Shown here: positions 1 to 12,000 of the stretch, one piece after another | Numbering within the stretch: position 1 is the first letter of the stretch | Layout: every line of letters begins with the position of its first letter | Program-made: the position numbers and the translations under genes | DNA from: Lithospermum erythrorhizon | Lineage: Eukaryota > Streptophyta > Magnoliopsida > Boraginales > Boraginaceae | Direction: 5' to 3' | DNA: 64,000 nucleotides | NCBI GenBank assembly: GCA_019722365.1 | Contig: JADFUC010000495.1 | Location: 1-64,000 of the forward strand | Notes under the pieces: model-generated | What the model was told of the DNA's origin: nothing | The model's database searches: none | Seen by the model: the letters and a program-made list of their open reading frames with translations, nothing else

Positions 1-100
1 CTCAATTGTACTTCGTTCAGTTACGTATTGCTATCTATTTATTTTTGGGATATAGTTGCAACAAAATGTGTTAATGTTTTACTTGAGCAAGTAATGAGTC

Positions 101-1110
101 AAGTGTGGGGGAGTTTGATTAGCGAATATTTGTCATAGTTTTTAGGATGATTTTGGGTACTTTATTACTCATAATTTGGTTATTTTGGTTGTTTAATTGA
201 CAAATATTATATATTATGTGATTCCGGTATTTTTATTATTATTTGGGAAAGATATCTCTTATTTAGGCAGGGGAAAATCTTTAAAGAAGTTGCGGGCCGA
301 GTCATGTAATTTTCCGGAAGAGTGGACAAAAAGTCTGATCGAAAAAAAGGAAAGAAAAAGAGGCCCGATTTACACAAAAGCCTATCAGAGAATAAAAGAC
401 CGGAGTTAACCTAATTGCTATATAAAGTCAAAAGAGTGAAATTTGCGAGAATATAATTTAATTCACTTTTCTCTTGACGGAAGTTTAGCGGCCTTATTAT
501 ACTCTATTTTCTTGATCGTTTCGTTGAAGACAATTGATAGTATTTCTACTCTTTATTCATACTCTAGTTAATTTATGTTTTCAATAATATTATTTATGAA
601 TTATTTCAGTATGAGTAGTAGCTAAATTTATTATTACTGGGGATTTTGATGTAGCCTTGACAGTGTATTTTTCTATCCGAATTTTGGAGTTATTATAACT
701 GCACTAGTATTAATCATTGAACTTAATTTGATTATTGTTTTAGAATCTAGCCAATTATTTTATATGAGAATCAATGAGTATTATGTAACCCTCGGCGAAA
801 GGAAGGTATAATAGATCAACGATTAGTTAGTGGTGGGTTGATATACGGAAGTGTGCGACACATGAATTGGATTCCAATAAATTTCGCTGCTGACCGGGTT
901 TTTAGCTAATTAATTTCACTAGTGACATAGGAGATTAATTAAACTGAGAACACTCGGTGAACCCGCGACCCGAACGGTATACCGAACTAACGAGAAATTG
1001 GACCCTAGTGTTGATAAATCTATTATTTGGATAGAGAATACTACTGTTAGGTGAAGTCGTATTCCTGTTAATCATAACTTATTCGTAAGTTTATCCCGCT
1101 TTTAATTACC
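101..1110 (+). mobile_element. LTR-like sequence of a retrotransposon (probable solo or 3' LTR)
   Basis: A purine-rich tract, AGTGTGGGGGAGTTTGAT, lies at about 102-119. It has the form of the polypurine tract that precedes the 3' LTR in several plant Gypsy lineages. The following kilobase has no open frame, contains a TATA-like motif (GCTATATAAAG near 418-428), and looks like an LTR with a promoter in its first half. I cannot place the far end and no second copy lies in the window, so the call rests on the tract and general form only. Ordinary intergenic DNA is the alternative. Confidence 0.3.
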
Positions 1111-1575
1111 TTTGTTAGTTTTAAGTTTAACAGTTTATTACAATTAATTCTAATACTTAGTTTCATCTATGATTATAATTAATTTAAGTAAGCGAAGTTC
1201 TACGTGGATGGCCCAGCTTCTTGAGCTTATTTGTCTTCTTCTGCGACTTCGTCTTCTTTGCGAGAATATAATTTGTTCCATTAGCTACCAACATGACCAG
1301 TTATGGTACATGAAATTTAGCTACATAACCAATTACAACAGCAAGAGCAATATGCAGAACCACACCCCTTAACAATCACTTTTTTGCAGTAAAGTAATCA
1401 AAATACTCGTTATCCTTACCAATTAAGAACCCCCACCCCACCCCTTGGCAAGCGATACATTACAAAGAGATAAAGTGAAAAAATAGAACAATTAAAAATC
1501 CAATACAATTGCGTATCTTAAAAATCCAAGAAAATAGTTGGGTCTTGAACATATCAATTCGAGAACCATAAAAGT
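1111..1575. other. Intergenic, nothing recognised
   Basis: AT-rich sequence with only short chance reading frames. No coding similarity, repeat or RNA gene was seen. Confidence 0.5.
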
Positions 1576-1577
1576 TA

Positions 1578-1672
1578 CTCCCTCCATCGCTTTGTTCACT
1601 ATTTGGTCAAAGTGAGAACTATTTAAGAATTCGAATTTAGAAAAATACCCTAACATTTTGGGATGGAGGGAG
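1578..1672. mobile_element. Stowaway-like MITE, 95 bp
   Basis: The segment begins CTCCCTCCATC and ends GATGGAGGGAG, a perfect 11-bp terminal inverted repeat with the CTCCCTCC core of plant Stowaway (Tc1/mariner-derived) MITEs. A TA dinucleotide flanks each end (1576-1577 and 1673-1674), the target duplication expected of this superfamily. There is no coding capacity; at 95 bp it is at the short end for the class. Confidence 0.8.
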
Positions 1673-1674
1673 TA

Positions 1675-2329
1675 AATTAAATTATTTATCACATCAATAT
1701 CAATTTGGTTCTTTGTTTCTTGTAGATTACCAATATATGTAATCCAAGAAAGAGCAAGAACGCCAAAAACCAAAACTTAAATACAAACTCATTTAGTACA
1801 GCTAATAACAAATACATTGTATTCATTTTTATGTAAGTAATAGGTATATGATGATTCCGGCAACAGCCATATTGTATACATTTATATAATGAAGAGTTAG
1901 TCAATTTATGGTCTTAACAAACCTCTTTAGGAATCCGTCCTCGCTTTTTTACTTTTGATCTTTGTCCATCTTAGATCGCAATAGGCAGCTAGATTTATTA
2001 ATACATGTAACACTACCAGATATTGTCCAATGACCAAACCCTAAAATTGATTTGGATGACAGAATTACCTTCTGTTATTTCTGATGCTGAAAGAATTTGG
2101 ACGTCTAGAAAGACAGATGAGAAAGGAGAATAAAAAAAGCAAAAAATAAAATAAAAATCTAATACACGAACGCAAATTAGACGACCAAGCATATGAACCA
2201 CGCGCAAGGCTCTTTATATATACTAGTTATTAGGCCTGGCTAAATGCTTGTTTATACGAAGCTGGGATTAACTATCCGATAGATTATAGAGTTACAAAAT
2301 AAGTGTCTGTGTGCACTCTAAAAGAGGTT
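1675..2329. other. Intergenic, possible Helitron 3' border
   Basis: No gene is supported. A CTAG at 2222-2225 is preceded on the plus strand by A. It could be the CTAR terminus of a minus-strand Helitron whose genes lie to the right, but no convincing subterminal hairpin is visible. Confidence 0.25.
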
Positions 2330-3600
2330 GTAGATTGTTCATATTTACATGCAAAATAACAAAAGATAATGTTACATTAGCCTTCAAACTCGGTAGTAAT
2401 ATTTTGTCCATCATCTGTGTTCTCTGCATCACTTGCATCATGGTGGGATTTGCTTTCTTCAGTCCAAGTTAGTGTAGATTGAAATATATGTTAGTGTAGA
2501 TAAACATAATAATAATAAGTATTGGATTTGATTTGCTATTAATTACTTCCATATGATTTGATGGTCAATCGCTTTGCAACAATGATAGAATGATCCTTTG
2601 TAGCTTGGACTAATGCATTGCCTTCAGCCGTTATCATTTCATTCCACAAACTGATACAAAGGAAATTTTCCTGGTTTGGATAAAAAAAAATTAGATATTA
2701 AATTAAATTTTTTGTTTTGTTTGTTAGTATTTAATAGTTGGGTTATACGAACATACTCGGGATTTACGATGGTGAAGTGTTGAATAATGTCACGGTCATT
2801 TTTGGCTTCCTTAATTTCGTCAGAGTCAATGAGAACTCCCATTATATCTGTTTAGATAAAGTATCTTTTCACTTTTATATGCGTGTTTATAAATGAAATT
2901 TAAATGTAGAGAATAATAAACTTGAAGAAATGTGTTTGCAGTGCTAAAATCGGTTTATATGCATCTAGTATACGGCTAAATGGAGTTAGGCTGTCAAGGA
3001 AATGTCGCAACTGAGGATTGGCTCCTGGAACAGCAAGTATAGGTGTGTGTCGTCGCAGATTCCACTGAAATGGATTATTAATAATTTGAATATTGTTTAT
3101 CAGTGAATCTCACATCAGCATTTGATATGTCATATACTCCATAAAGTCGGATCATGGGACACAAAACATCTACATACGATACATACATCGATGCATAGAT
3201 AGTCGCCACTATCTCATTTTCTGTTTTTGCAAAGTATATATGTTGTCATGTTTTTATATTAAATTAGTATTTATAAGAGTACTATAAGTTAAACAAAATG
3301 CTCATTTTTACCTCAGTATCGAGAGAATACATAAGCGCTTTAATTTCGAACAGTGGAACATATTATAGTTGGAATGTCTTCGATTCTTGTTATTCAATCC
3401 AATTCTTTGTTTCAGTAGTAATTTGAGACAAGCTGTGTAGGATCTCCCATACGGATGAGTGAATCGTTTTAGAAGAAATTTACAGTTTAGGAGACTAGGT
3501 ATAATGGTCATCAGTACATCATTAAATTTATGTTTATTATAGTTTAATGTACTCAGATTCAAAGAAAATGTGACCAGTAGACATGATTATTATTACCTGA
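2330..3600 (-). pseudogene. Replication protein A (RPA70)-like OB-fold fragment, probably a Helitron passenger gene
   Basis: Two pieces on the minus strand read like an OB-fold of the large RPA subunit. The segment 2842-2750 encodes a stretch with GVLIDSDEI, DRDIIQHFTIVNPEY. The segment 2665-2545 encodes ISLWNEMITAEGNAL followed by HSIIVAKRLTIKSYG, with the SLW and later AKRL positions typical of the family. An acidic stretch at 2510-2390 may be a further exon. Pieces upstream (3560-2930) are open but unrecognised. RPA-like genes are commonly carried by plant Helitrons, and this one has the same orientation as the Helitron helicase at 9052-14362. The copy looks partial, with introns or breaks; an isolated host pseudogene is the alternative. 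Confidence 0.45.
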
Positions 3601-5230
3601 TTATTGAGGAAGTTTGAGATGATGAAGAAAGTATGTAGAGAACTCTTTGAATAAATTAGGGTACTTGAGTAGTAGTAGGTAGATATTTAAAGACTATTGT
3701 AAGTTGTGGCTTTTAGTTATTGGTTTCTAGATTCTAGTAGAAGTCACTATAATATTTTTTTATTTATATTTATTTATACTACTTTGATATGAGACATTTA
3801 AGTATGACTAAAATATTAATTACCTGTAGGATGTAGATTATTTTGATTTATTTGTTACATTAATTGGTACCTTTTTTCTGAGTGACTTTTATACATTTAT
3901 GTATTATGAGTTGTTTAAATATCTAGAATTATCTAAAATAAAATAAACAGATTATTTAGTTGAGTTTTCTGCAACATCTATAGTATATATTTTTTTTAGT
4001 AACTTGTTATAATTTATTTTTAGTTTTGATTTTGAGCATACTGTTCGGTGTAAGAGTGTTTGAAAATTACCAAGTCCCAATAATATAGAATGGAAAGGGA
4101 AGATATTACCGCTAAGTATTTGATGAAGCTTTTTTAAGGCTTTTCACAGCTTTTTTATAGTTTTGGCGAGCTCCCTCACTTTGACATCGCCTTTTCCTAT
4201 TTCAACAAGGAACTGCAACCTCCCTCGCTACTGACTTGGAAATCTGCATCTGATATTATAATATCATATTGAAGATAATAGTGACACAAGTGTTCCATTA
4301 CTTTTAACTAGCAACTTATATTTCTCTCATTTAGAAACTCCGAAAGAGGATGATTGATTGGTTTAATATACCTTAATGACATAGCTAGATTGTTAATTAA
4401 TGAGTGAAATACCAATGTAGCTTTCCCAATTACATAGCAGCAATGCAGATTGATTTGGGACATTATGAAGAAGGATTAGACAGGCTTAACGAAGATTCAA
4501 TGAGTGTCAGGTATTTGAAGATTACCTGGTCGAAAGCTGTGATGCTGTGAGCATAGAGTTTGCAAATGAGTTTTCATATAGACGAATGGTCCGAAGCTGT
4601 AATAGTGTGAGCACAAAGAGTTTGCAAAATGAGTTCTATGTGAAGCAAATGCAGACATTATTTACATGTAAGATAGCAAAATCTAATGTAGCATTAGTTT
4701 TATACAGCTTTGTTTTTGAGATAGAAGGTTCTTAAAACAGGATGGTTGACTAATTTAATTCTTTAATGACAGTGTCAGATTGCTAATTAATAAGTCCCTC
4801 AATTACGTTGGCAATGCAGTTAGCATTGGGACATTAAAAAAAGAGGATTATATGAGGCTTAAGGAATATACATAATAATTCATTCTCGTGCTCATTGAAT
4901 AATGAACTTAAGAAAGAGAAATACCTTGATTGTTCAAATAGATTTGGTCGATGGACCAAATTCGTCCGTAAGATTCTCATGAACTCTTATTCTGCATTCC
5001 TTTAAGAGCTGCATTGATGAAATTTGTTTATAGAGAATAGACATTTTATATTTTAAAAATATAAAAAGTAGTATTATATGAAGTTAATAGTATATTATAT
5101 TTATAGACAAGGAGAAATGAAAAGATGCTTGCATCTATGATGGTAACAGGATGAAATTCGCAGTTCAGGTAGCAAAAGTATTTGTAATTCGACATTCAAA
5201 ATACATAATTATATACAATTTCATGGTGTA
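3601..5230. other. Non-coding stretch with a diverged direct duplication
   Basis: No gene is supported. Two diverged copies of a block of roughly 130-160 bp occur at about 4340-4500 and 4735-4870; both contain TTAATGACA, a TTAATTAAT-like core, GGGACATTA and a GAGGCTTAA-type tail. A shorter duplication (GAAGCTGT..TGTGAGCA..AGAGTTTGCAAA) lies at 4525-4640. It may be the Helitron interior or an older repeat. Confidence 0.45.
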
Positions 5231-5641
5231 TTAGACTACTTACAATGGGGATGTTGGCATCCGATTACCCAATGGGGTAGTTGAAAATTGTGTAAAAGTG
5301 ATGTGGATTAAATTGGTATAAAAATTTTACATTGAATAATTGTGGTGAAGCGGCGGAACACGTCGCGCCGCGGCGTCTGGCGTCGCGCGTGTCCCTGCGC
5401 CCGGCGGCGCTTCAAATGGCAGCGTTGTCGGCCGAGAGGAGAGAGAGAGATAGCGACCATGTCGGCGTTTTGATTGGCTTTGTTTGATTTTTACGATTTT
5501 TTATCATCTGATTATTTAGGATATAAATAGAGACTACTCTCATTCAATTTGGATATAAAAAAATCACCTTTTTTCAATATAATTATTATATTATCTTTTA
5601 CTAAACTCTTGTTTTTAATCTTTAAATATCTTTTTAGTGAA

Positions 5642-6718
5642 ATGGATCTAATAATAGATTTCAATAATCAAAAGTCGCCTAATTACCCTTTTAGCTATCA
5701 AAATCCACTAATGATCGATTTGATAATCAATCTTCGATCCAACCCGTCCTCAAAAATATCCCCAAATTTCGGTTCACAAATTTGCCAATTTTAATGCCTT
5801 GAGGTACCAAATTATCATCCCCTAACCTGTCTATGATGCAATATTTCTAGAGCAAAACTTGCTAATCGCTACGTACCGGTGGAGAATGAAAATGTTCCAA
5901 TATTGGAGCAACAATTTACTGTATTTCCAACACAAATATCACTTGGTACCATGAGCGGTGCTAATGAAGATAGTCCAGTTGTAGAGGATTCGACCAACGT
6001 TCGAAAGAAAAGCCCCAAATGGACCACTGAACAAAATTTGGTGCTACTTAGTGGTTGGATCAAATATGGAACAGACAGTGTTGTTGGAAGAAATCAGAAA
6101 AGTGAAGCATATTAGGGTAAAATTGCTGATTACTGTAATGAGCATTGTTCCTTCGAGACTCCGCGCGATGGAGGCACTGTAATCATTTGACTACATCAAC
6201 AAAATATTGAGCAAATGGGCGGGGGAAAACATGATAACGCTAGCGTATGAAACAGCGAGGTAGTGGGAGAATGTTATATTGACAAAACACATGAACTATT
6301 TAAAGTGGTAAGAATGGCGCTTTAATTTGATGTCAGAATGGCGGGGCATGCGAAGATCAACCACGGTATGAAGTCGAGTTGGAGGGAAATATTGGATGCA
6401 GTAGCAGTGGATCGAGAAATGCATTAGTGATGCGGTGACTTAAAACCTTGTTGAAATCCATTGCTCGTCCAATGGAAAGGGGCATAACTAGAAAAAGGTA
6501 AAAAGAAGGGCAAAGGGCTGGAAACCGAGCAGTGGAATGAATTTAAACAATATAAGGACAAAGAGTTTGAACGAATGGACATATTAGCCACACAACAACA
6601 GGAGATAATCAAAGTAAAGAAGATGGAAATGTTTATGAAGCTAAGTGAGAAGGAGCATCTCGATGAGCAGAGCCAACAGCTTTTGGAAATGTTGAGGCTC
6701 GAATTGTTTGGAAAATGA
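5642..6718 (+). pseudogene. PIF/Harbinger ORF1, Myb/SANT-like DNA-binding protein (broken)
   Basis: ORF1 of Pong-like elements binds DNA and assists the transposase. The ATG at 5642 opens a low-complexity N terminus rich in Asn, Pro and Phe (MDLIIDFNNQKSPNYPF), which is usual for this family. A trihelix/Myb-like segment follows (PKWTTEQNLVLLSGWIKYGTD, near 6016-6080). The C terminus (6505-6718) is rich in Lys and Glu, contains EQWNEFKQYKDKEFERMD, and ends at TGA 6716-6718, as in the NAM-associated C-terminal domain. It is broken in several ways: a frame change near 5790-5880; TAG in place of the conserved Trp codon of the YWGKI motif at 6114; and further stops between 6180 and 6430. The TGG-to-TAG change fits C-to-T decay of methylated DNA. 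Confidence 0.8.
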
Positions 6719-6872
6719 TTTAGTCCTCCGTCAACGTTTGTCTTCTACTTTGATGTGTGTGTTGCAGCTTGATCTGTGTTTTTTAATCTTTCGTTTATGT
6801 TTTGCGTCTTGATGTGTGTTTTTCAATGTTGTTGTGTTTTTCTGCTTTGATGTACTTGTTTGGCAATTTCAA

Positions 6873-7000
6873 TAAAATCAGATCTTATCTTTTAAAATTA
6901 ACTCAATTTAATTCTCATCTTCAAATCCGTCGATTTCAACCACACGATAAAATCAGATCTTATCTTTTAAAATTAACTCAATTTAATTACAAATGCTTGA
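6873..7000. repeat. Tandem duplication of about 75 bp between the two Harbinger genes
   Basis: AAAATCAGATCTTATCTTTT and the next 22 bases (through AACTCAATTTAATT) occur twice, starting near 6874 and 6950. The copies are nearly identical over about 42 bp. This is spacer DNA between ORF1 and the transposase and encodes nothing recognisable. Confidence 0.8.
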
Positions 7001-7124
7001 AATCAGTGATTTTAACCACTCAAACTTCTTTATAAATAAGAACTTCGTTTATACTACACCATCGAAACTTCTACTAATATTACAAAATCTGCTTCTTTTC
7101 AAAAAAAAATTCAAGCGAAATTCA

Positions 7125-8426
7125 ATGGATCCATTTGATTTTTGTTTTTGATATCAAAACTACAGCTTAATCCCCAGACGAAGAGAGGTATATCCTCAAT
7201 CGATTTAGTGAGCTACGTCCAAAAATTTCAGAAGACAATGCATCTCGAAGTAGTAGAAAATATTTGAAAAGAGATCATGCTGCAGCAAACCAAAGATTGA
7301 TTGACGACTACTTCTCCAATGAACCTACATACGACGAGGCCATGTTTCGTCGACGATTTCGGATGCGAAAACATGTTTTTCTTCGAATCGTTGGGGACCT
7401 TTCAAATATTGACAAATACTTCACCCAAAGAGTTGATGCTGTGAAAAAAGAAGGCATATAAACGTAGCCAAAATGTACCGCAACCATAGAATGTTAGCAT
7501 ATGGTGTCTCGGTGATGTGGTAGATGAATATATCAAAATAGGAGGTACTTCTGACGTTGGAGTGCTACGTAGGTGCAGCCAAAGGGAATCATACAATTGT
7601 ATGAACAGAGTGTGCTTGAGGCCCCAGTAGAGATGACCTACAAAGATCTTGCATGCTAGTGAGATGAGAGGGTTCCCCGGAATGATGGGAGTATTGATTG
7701 CATGCATTGGGAATGGAGAAAAATTTTCTATAGCTTGGGAAGGTCAATTTACTAGAGGGGATAAAGGAACCTGCTTGTTATTCTTGAAGCGGTTGCCTAC
7801 TCGCCCGATTTATGGATTTGACATGCATTTTTTGGGATGTGCGGGCACATTGAATGATATAAGCGTTCTAGGCCAGTCCACTTAGTTGTTTGATGGCGTT
7901 GAGCAGGGAAATACACCAAGAGTGAACTTCTTTGTGAATCAGCGACGCATGATATGAAGCGTACTATGCTGGCGATGGTATCTCTTGCTTCTTATCGCTT
8001 TTCGTCAAATCAATTAGACTTCCTCAGAGTGAACCAGATAAGTTGTTTGTAAAATATCAAGAGGGATGTCGAAAGGACATTGAACGTGCATTTGGAGTGC
8101 TCCAAGCTCGATTTAAAATCATTCGTGAGCCAGGTAGATTGTGGGACATAAACGATTTGGCTATCATCATGAGATCATGTATCATATTACATAATATGAT
8201 TGTTAAGGATGAGCAGAGATAAATATGCTCGGCGTTGGAACAATTATGATCGATGTGAAGGCAAATTAGATTACAGTACACTTGACCATTCTCGGCCCAG
8301 TGCTACACGCATTTGCAAATCGTAATGCGTGCTAGATCTGAATTGCGTGATGCAAATGTACATCACGAATTACAGCAGGATCTAGTCAAGCACATATGGG
8401 CAAAGTTTGGAATGTTTCGTGATTAA
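7125..8426 (+). pseudogene. PIF/Harbinger DDE transposase (ALP1-like nuclease family), frameshifted
   Basis: The product would cut and join transposon ends. Translation from ATG 7125 in pieces gives MDPFDF, then SRKYLKRDHAAANQRLIDDYF (7249-7310) and MFRRRFRMRKHVFLRIV, the typical N-terminal region. The catalytic blocks are all recognisable in different frames: the first Asp in SIDCMHWEW (codon 7696-7698), then QFTRGDKG; the second Asp in LNDI (7856-7858); and the Glu in ERAFGVLQARF (8082-8084). The C terminus KHIWAKFGMFRD ends at TAA 8424-8426. Stops and frameshifts follow position 7461 and recur, for example near 7880 and 8219. The length of about 430 codons is normal, so this is a full-length but dead transposase. 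It lies 400 bp downstream of ORF1 within one element. Confidence 0.88.
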
Positions 8427-8559
8427 ATATTTTTTAAGAGTCTTATTATGTGTCTTAAGAGTTTGATTGTAGTGTGGATCGATTACATTGTACCGTGTGG
8501 TTATTTGTATTTCATTAGTTGTACCGCGTGATTTGCTTATTGTACTACATTTCACTATT

Positions 8560-8800
8560 TGTAACTTTTCTTTGTTTTAATAGTTATTATTTTCAATTCT
8601 TGTGTTTATTATTTTATAAAAAATTAATTAAAAATATGAGATTAAAAATTATTTAAATAAATATTTATATAATTTTCGTTTTAAAAAAATCCAAAATAAT
8701 TTATTTACGTGTTAATTATTCTTATTTAATTATAAATGATAATTTTTATAATTATTTAATCATAAAAATATAAAAATATAAGTAAATAAGAATATTAGAT
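8560..8800. other. AT-rich subterminal region of the Harbinger element
   Basis: Very AT-rich, non-coding 3' subterminal DNA between the transposase stop and the right terminal repeat. No RNA gene or hairpin beyond simple AT palindromes was recognised. Confidence 0.5.
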
Positions 8801-9051
8801 AAAAGTGGTGGGGTAGGGTGTTGGTACATTAAACAACCACCGTTGTAGTGTCATAAAAATTTGGGTAGGTATTTGAATTATTATGTGGAAAAGAGAAGAT
8901 GATGTGGGTATTGAAGTGAAAAAAAGGAAGTAATTGAATAAATGTAGCATTATGAATAGTCTTAGTATTCCTAGTACCTTCTCACATCAAAGATGTGTTA
9001 AGCTACTTATATCGATGAAAACATATATCCAAAAATGTGACACCAAAAGAA

Positions 9052-12000
9052 TTAGTTGAGCTTTGCTTGCAATAGGACTTCATTATATATAACGTTTGTT
9101 GTATATTTAGTCCCTGGATCATTGCAAATAGGGGATGATCAATACCTTGATATTCTTTCCAGTCTTCGCTCTGGACAATGCTACATAAAGTTGCCCGTGA
9201 GTAAAGACTGGTTGTCGAAGGTATATACCTACAAAATCAAGAGTTTGACCCTGTGACTTGTTTATTGTCATAGCAAAACATAATTTTAAAGGTATTTGTC
9301 GTCTTACAAAAGGAATTGAGTATTTATTATCAGTAGAGTTTGGTTCAAGAGGAATCCTGGGAATCCAAACCAGTTTTCCTTTAAACTGGCCTCCTGCAAT
9401 AACAGCGCCAACAACATTAGGCGTGAGGTGTTAACCTTGTTCCATTGCACAGAGCTTCTAGAGGATTAATATTACGTAATAAAATCACTGGACTATTTAT
9501 CTTTGAGTAATAACATGTGGTGGCAGCCCTCTTGGTTCCAAACTGTTGAGGTAGTCAACATAGTCTCCTTGATCCATTAACTTTTTTGCTCGGTCGTCAC
9601 TAATATAGAGTACTTCCTTTCAGCAATTCTTGAAATAAGTCTTGAATTTATGTCGTCCACATACTCACTCTTCGGACATAGTATTGTTCGTTTCATCATT
9701 TCAAAAGGATCCTCTTCAAAAAGTCTCATGTTTGGATAAACAATGTTAATCAATGCTTCGATTGATTGCTCCAAGTTAGTGTATGGGATTATCATAGGTG
9801 CAGGGATCTCAATTTCACCTCTAGAATTAGTCGGCTCCTCTCCATTCCCTATTCTCATCAAGAAGTCTACAAATGCTGGATCTCTTCTAGCTCTCATATT
9901 ATCTGTTAATTCAATCTTCATAAAATGTTTCCACAATGTAGAACTAACTATACTGGCCTGTACTGATTTCGCTACCGCCTCTCATACCGGTAATACTTGT
10001 CGAAAATCGCCCCCACAAACTACCAACTTACCGCCGAAAGGTTTAGTATTTTCACACAGGTCTTGAAGAAGTTTATCAAGTGCCAATATTAATGTTTTAT
10101 CTGCCATTGGTGCCTCGTCCCATATTATTATTCTGGAAGATCTTATAAGGTCAGCTTCTCCACTTTGAAAAGAAATTTGACATTTAACTCCAAGTCCTCT
10201 ATCTATCGGAATCTTGAATCTCGAATGAGCTGTCCTACCGCCTAGAAAACCAGAAGAATCAATTCCCGATGAAGCCACAATAAAGGCTATATAACCTTTC
10301 GACTGAATGTGAGCTAATAGAACTTTGTATAAGAAGCTTTTCCCTGTGCCTCCCGGTCCATCGACAAAAAATGCTCCACTAGTGTTCATCATTGCAACAT
10401 TGAAAATGGTGTCAAACACATACCTTTGTTGAACATTTAGATAGTCGATAGCATGTAGATCTTTCTCCGGTATAGGAATACTTTTTCTGCCATAATTTCA
10501 CTTGTATAACATTCAAAATCTAAGAATGTATAAGTGAATGATACAAGGTGGTACTCGTTGATATCCCGACCCAAAGATTCCAGGGTATCATTAACACCTT
10601 GAAGGACTTTGTATTGAATATCAAATCGGATAAACTGAGTTGTTACCTGTAATCGTTTGAAATCTTCAGCCATATTTTCATAATACTCTTCGAATAATTT
10701 TCTTGCATCCGAGTGTTTGCAATAATGTAACAATGTAGCAAACAACCTCCTTAACTCAACTGGCATCCTATATGTTGATGATTCTTCCATGGTTTTACTT
10801 ATATCATCATCACTATGTAATAATCCTCTTTTGTAAGCTGCCTCTTGAAAAGTTTTGCACATAATTCCATTGACCATCAGTAAATCATTGTAAGATAGCG
10901 GACAACGAACATTACTCAAGAGGACTCTGAGATAATAACGCTCGTTTTCAACTGGATTTACTACACACAATCTGCCGATAACAACTCCTCTTTTTCTACG
11001 TGTCCATGTCCTAAGTTGAGAATCCCATACATAATGCTTTGGAAACTCCTTATACAATAGGTTCAGACGCCTTGCTTCACCGTCAATCTGGTTGATCCTG
11101 AAAAACTCGGTAAGCATAGTACGCTTCTGCCTTTCATCTAGTAGTAACTCTTCCAGGTCTGCATCATCATCAAAATGAACAGTTTGAAATTTGGGCATAT
11201 GCACTTGCAATTGCAATACTGCTGGAAACATTCCATGTAATGGAAAACCAAATATTCTCCAAGCTGCTTCAACCGGAGATACCCATCTTGCATCCTGAAA
11301 GCTAGCAATCTCATCAATATCCGTACCAGGAGTATCAGATGCTATACGGAACATAACTTTGTCGTGTCCCTTGTGCACATACTTGTACAGATATTTCACA
11401 GCTCTTATATCACAACAGATTTTGACGTTTATATGACAGTTGAAGAGTAATAACAATGTTGGATTATGTAATTTATAATAGCGATTATCAAAATTTTACC
11501 TCTCACTTTTGTAGTTCTCTTGTCATTCTTATGGTGATAGATGGGGTAGCTTCCTGTGCCGTGTGTTGTGTATTCTGAAAACTCTTTAGGATAGTGGTTC
11601 TTGCATCTTCCATCTTTCATACATACATTACTTTGATTCAGATTTCCACAGGGCCCATGCATCATATGTCTCACAACAAGGCTATAAAAGTATGGGTCAA
11701 TAGTTTGGTCCAGCAACTCTGCACATACAACACGATCATATGCCTCTGGTGTTAATAACTTTGAGTGTGGTTTCAGAATAATGAGAAAGTGAGCATGCGG
11801 GAGGCCTCATTTCTGAAATTCAATTACGTGTATCATTGATGCTATCTCTCCAAATATCTCTCCACTTGTGAGCTTATCATGCATTATGCTCAGCTTAGCT
11901 TTGAAAACTCTAGCTAAAAGGTCTGGACGATTCTGTGCTTCTTCTCCAGGATGTAAAAGTTCCTTGATCTCAGGCCAATTGGGGTTGCATGTCATTGTCA

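Larger units (their letters stand above)
5234..8961 (+). mobile_element. Pong-like PIF/Harbinger DNA transposon, complete ends
   Basis: The element runs from GACTACTTACAATG at 5234 to CATTATGAATAGTC at 8961. The reverse complement of the right end, GACTATTCATAATG, matches the left end at 11 of 14 positions. The motif resembles the GGCCAGTCACAATGG terminus known for Pong/mPing. TTA stands immediately outside both ends (5231-5233 and 8962-8964), the superfamily's 3-bp target duplication. Inside are the two expected genes in the same orientation: a Myb/SANT-type ORF1 and a DDE transposase. Both carry stops or frameshifts, so this copy is not autonomous. The length, 3728 bp, fits the family. If the RPA piece at 2330 belongs to the Helitron, this transposon lies inside the Helitron. 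Confidence 0.92.

Noticed and set aside
7402..7707. Minus-strand frame of 101 codons inside the Harbinger transposase
   Set aside because: It is antisense to recognisable transposase blocks (KHVFLRIV to ASEMRGF) and has no family resemblance.
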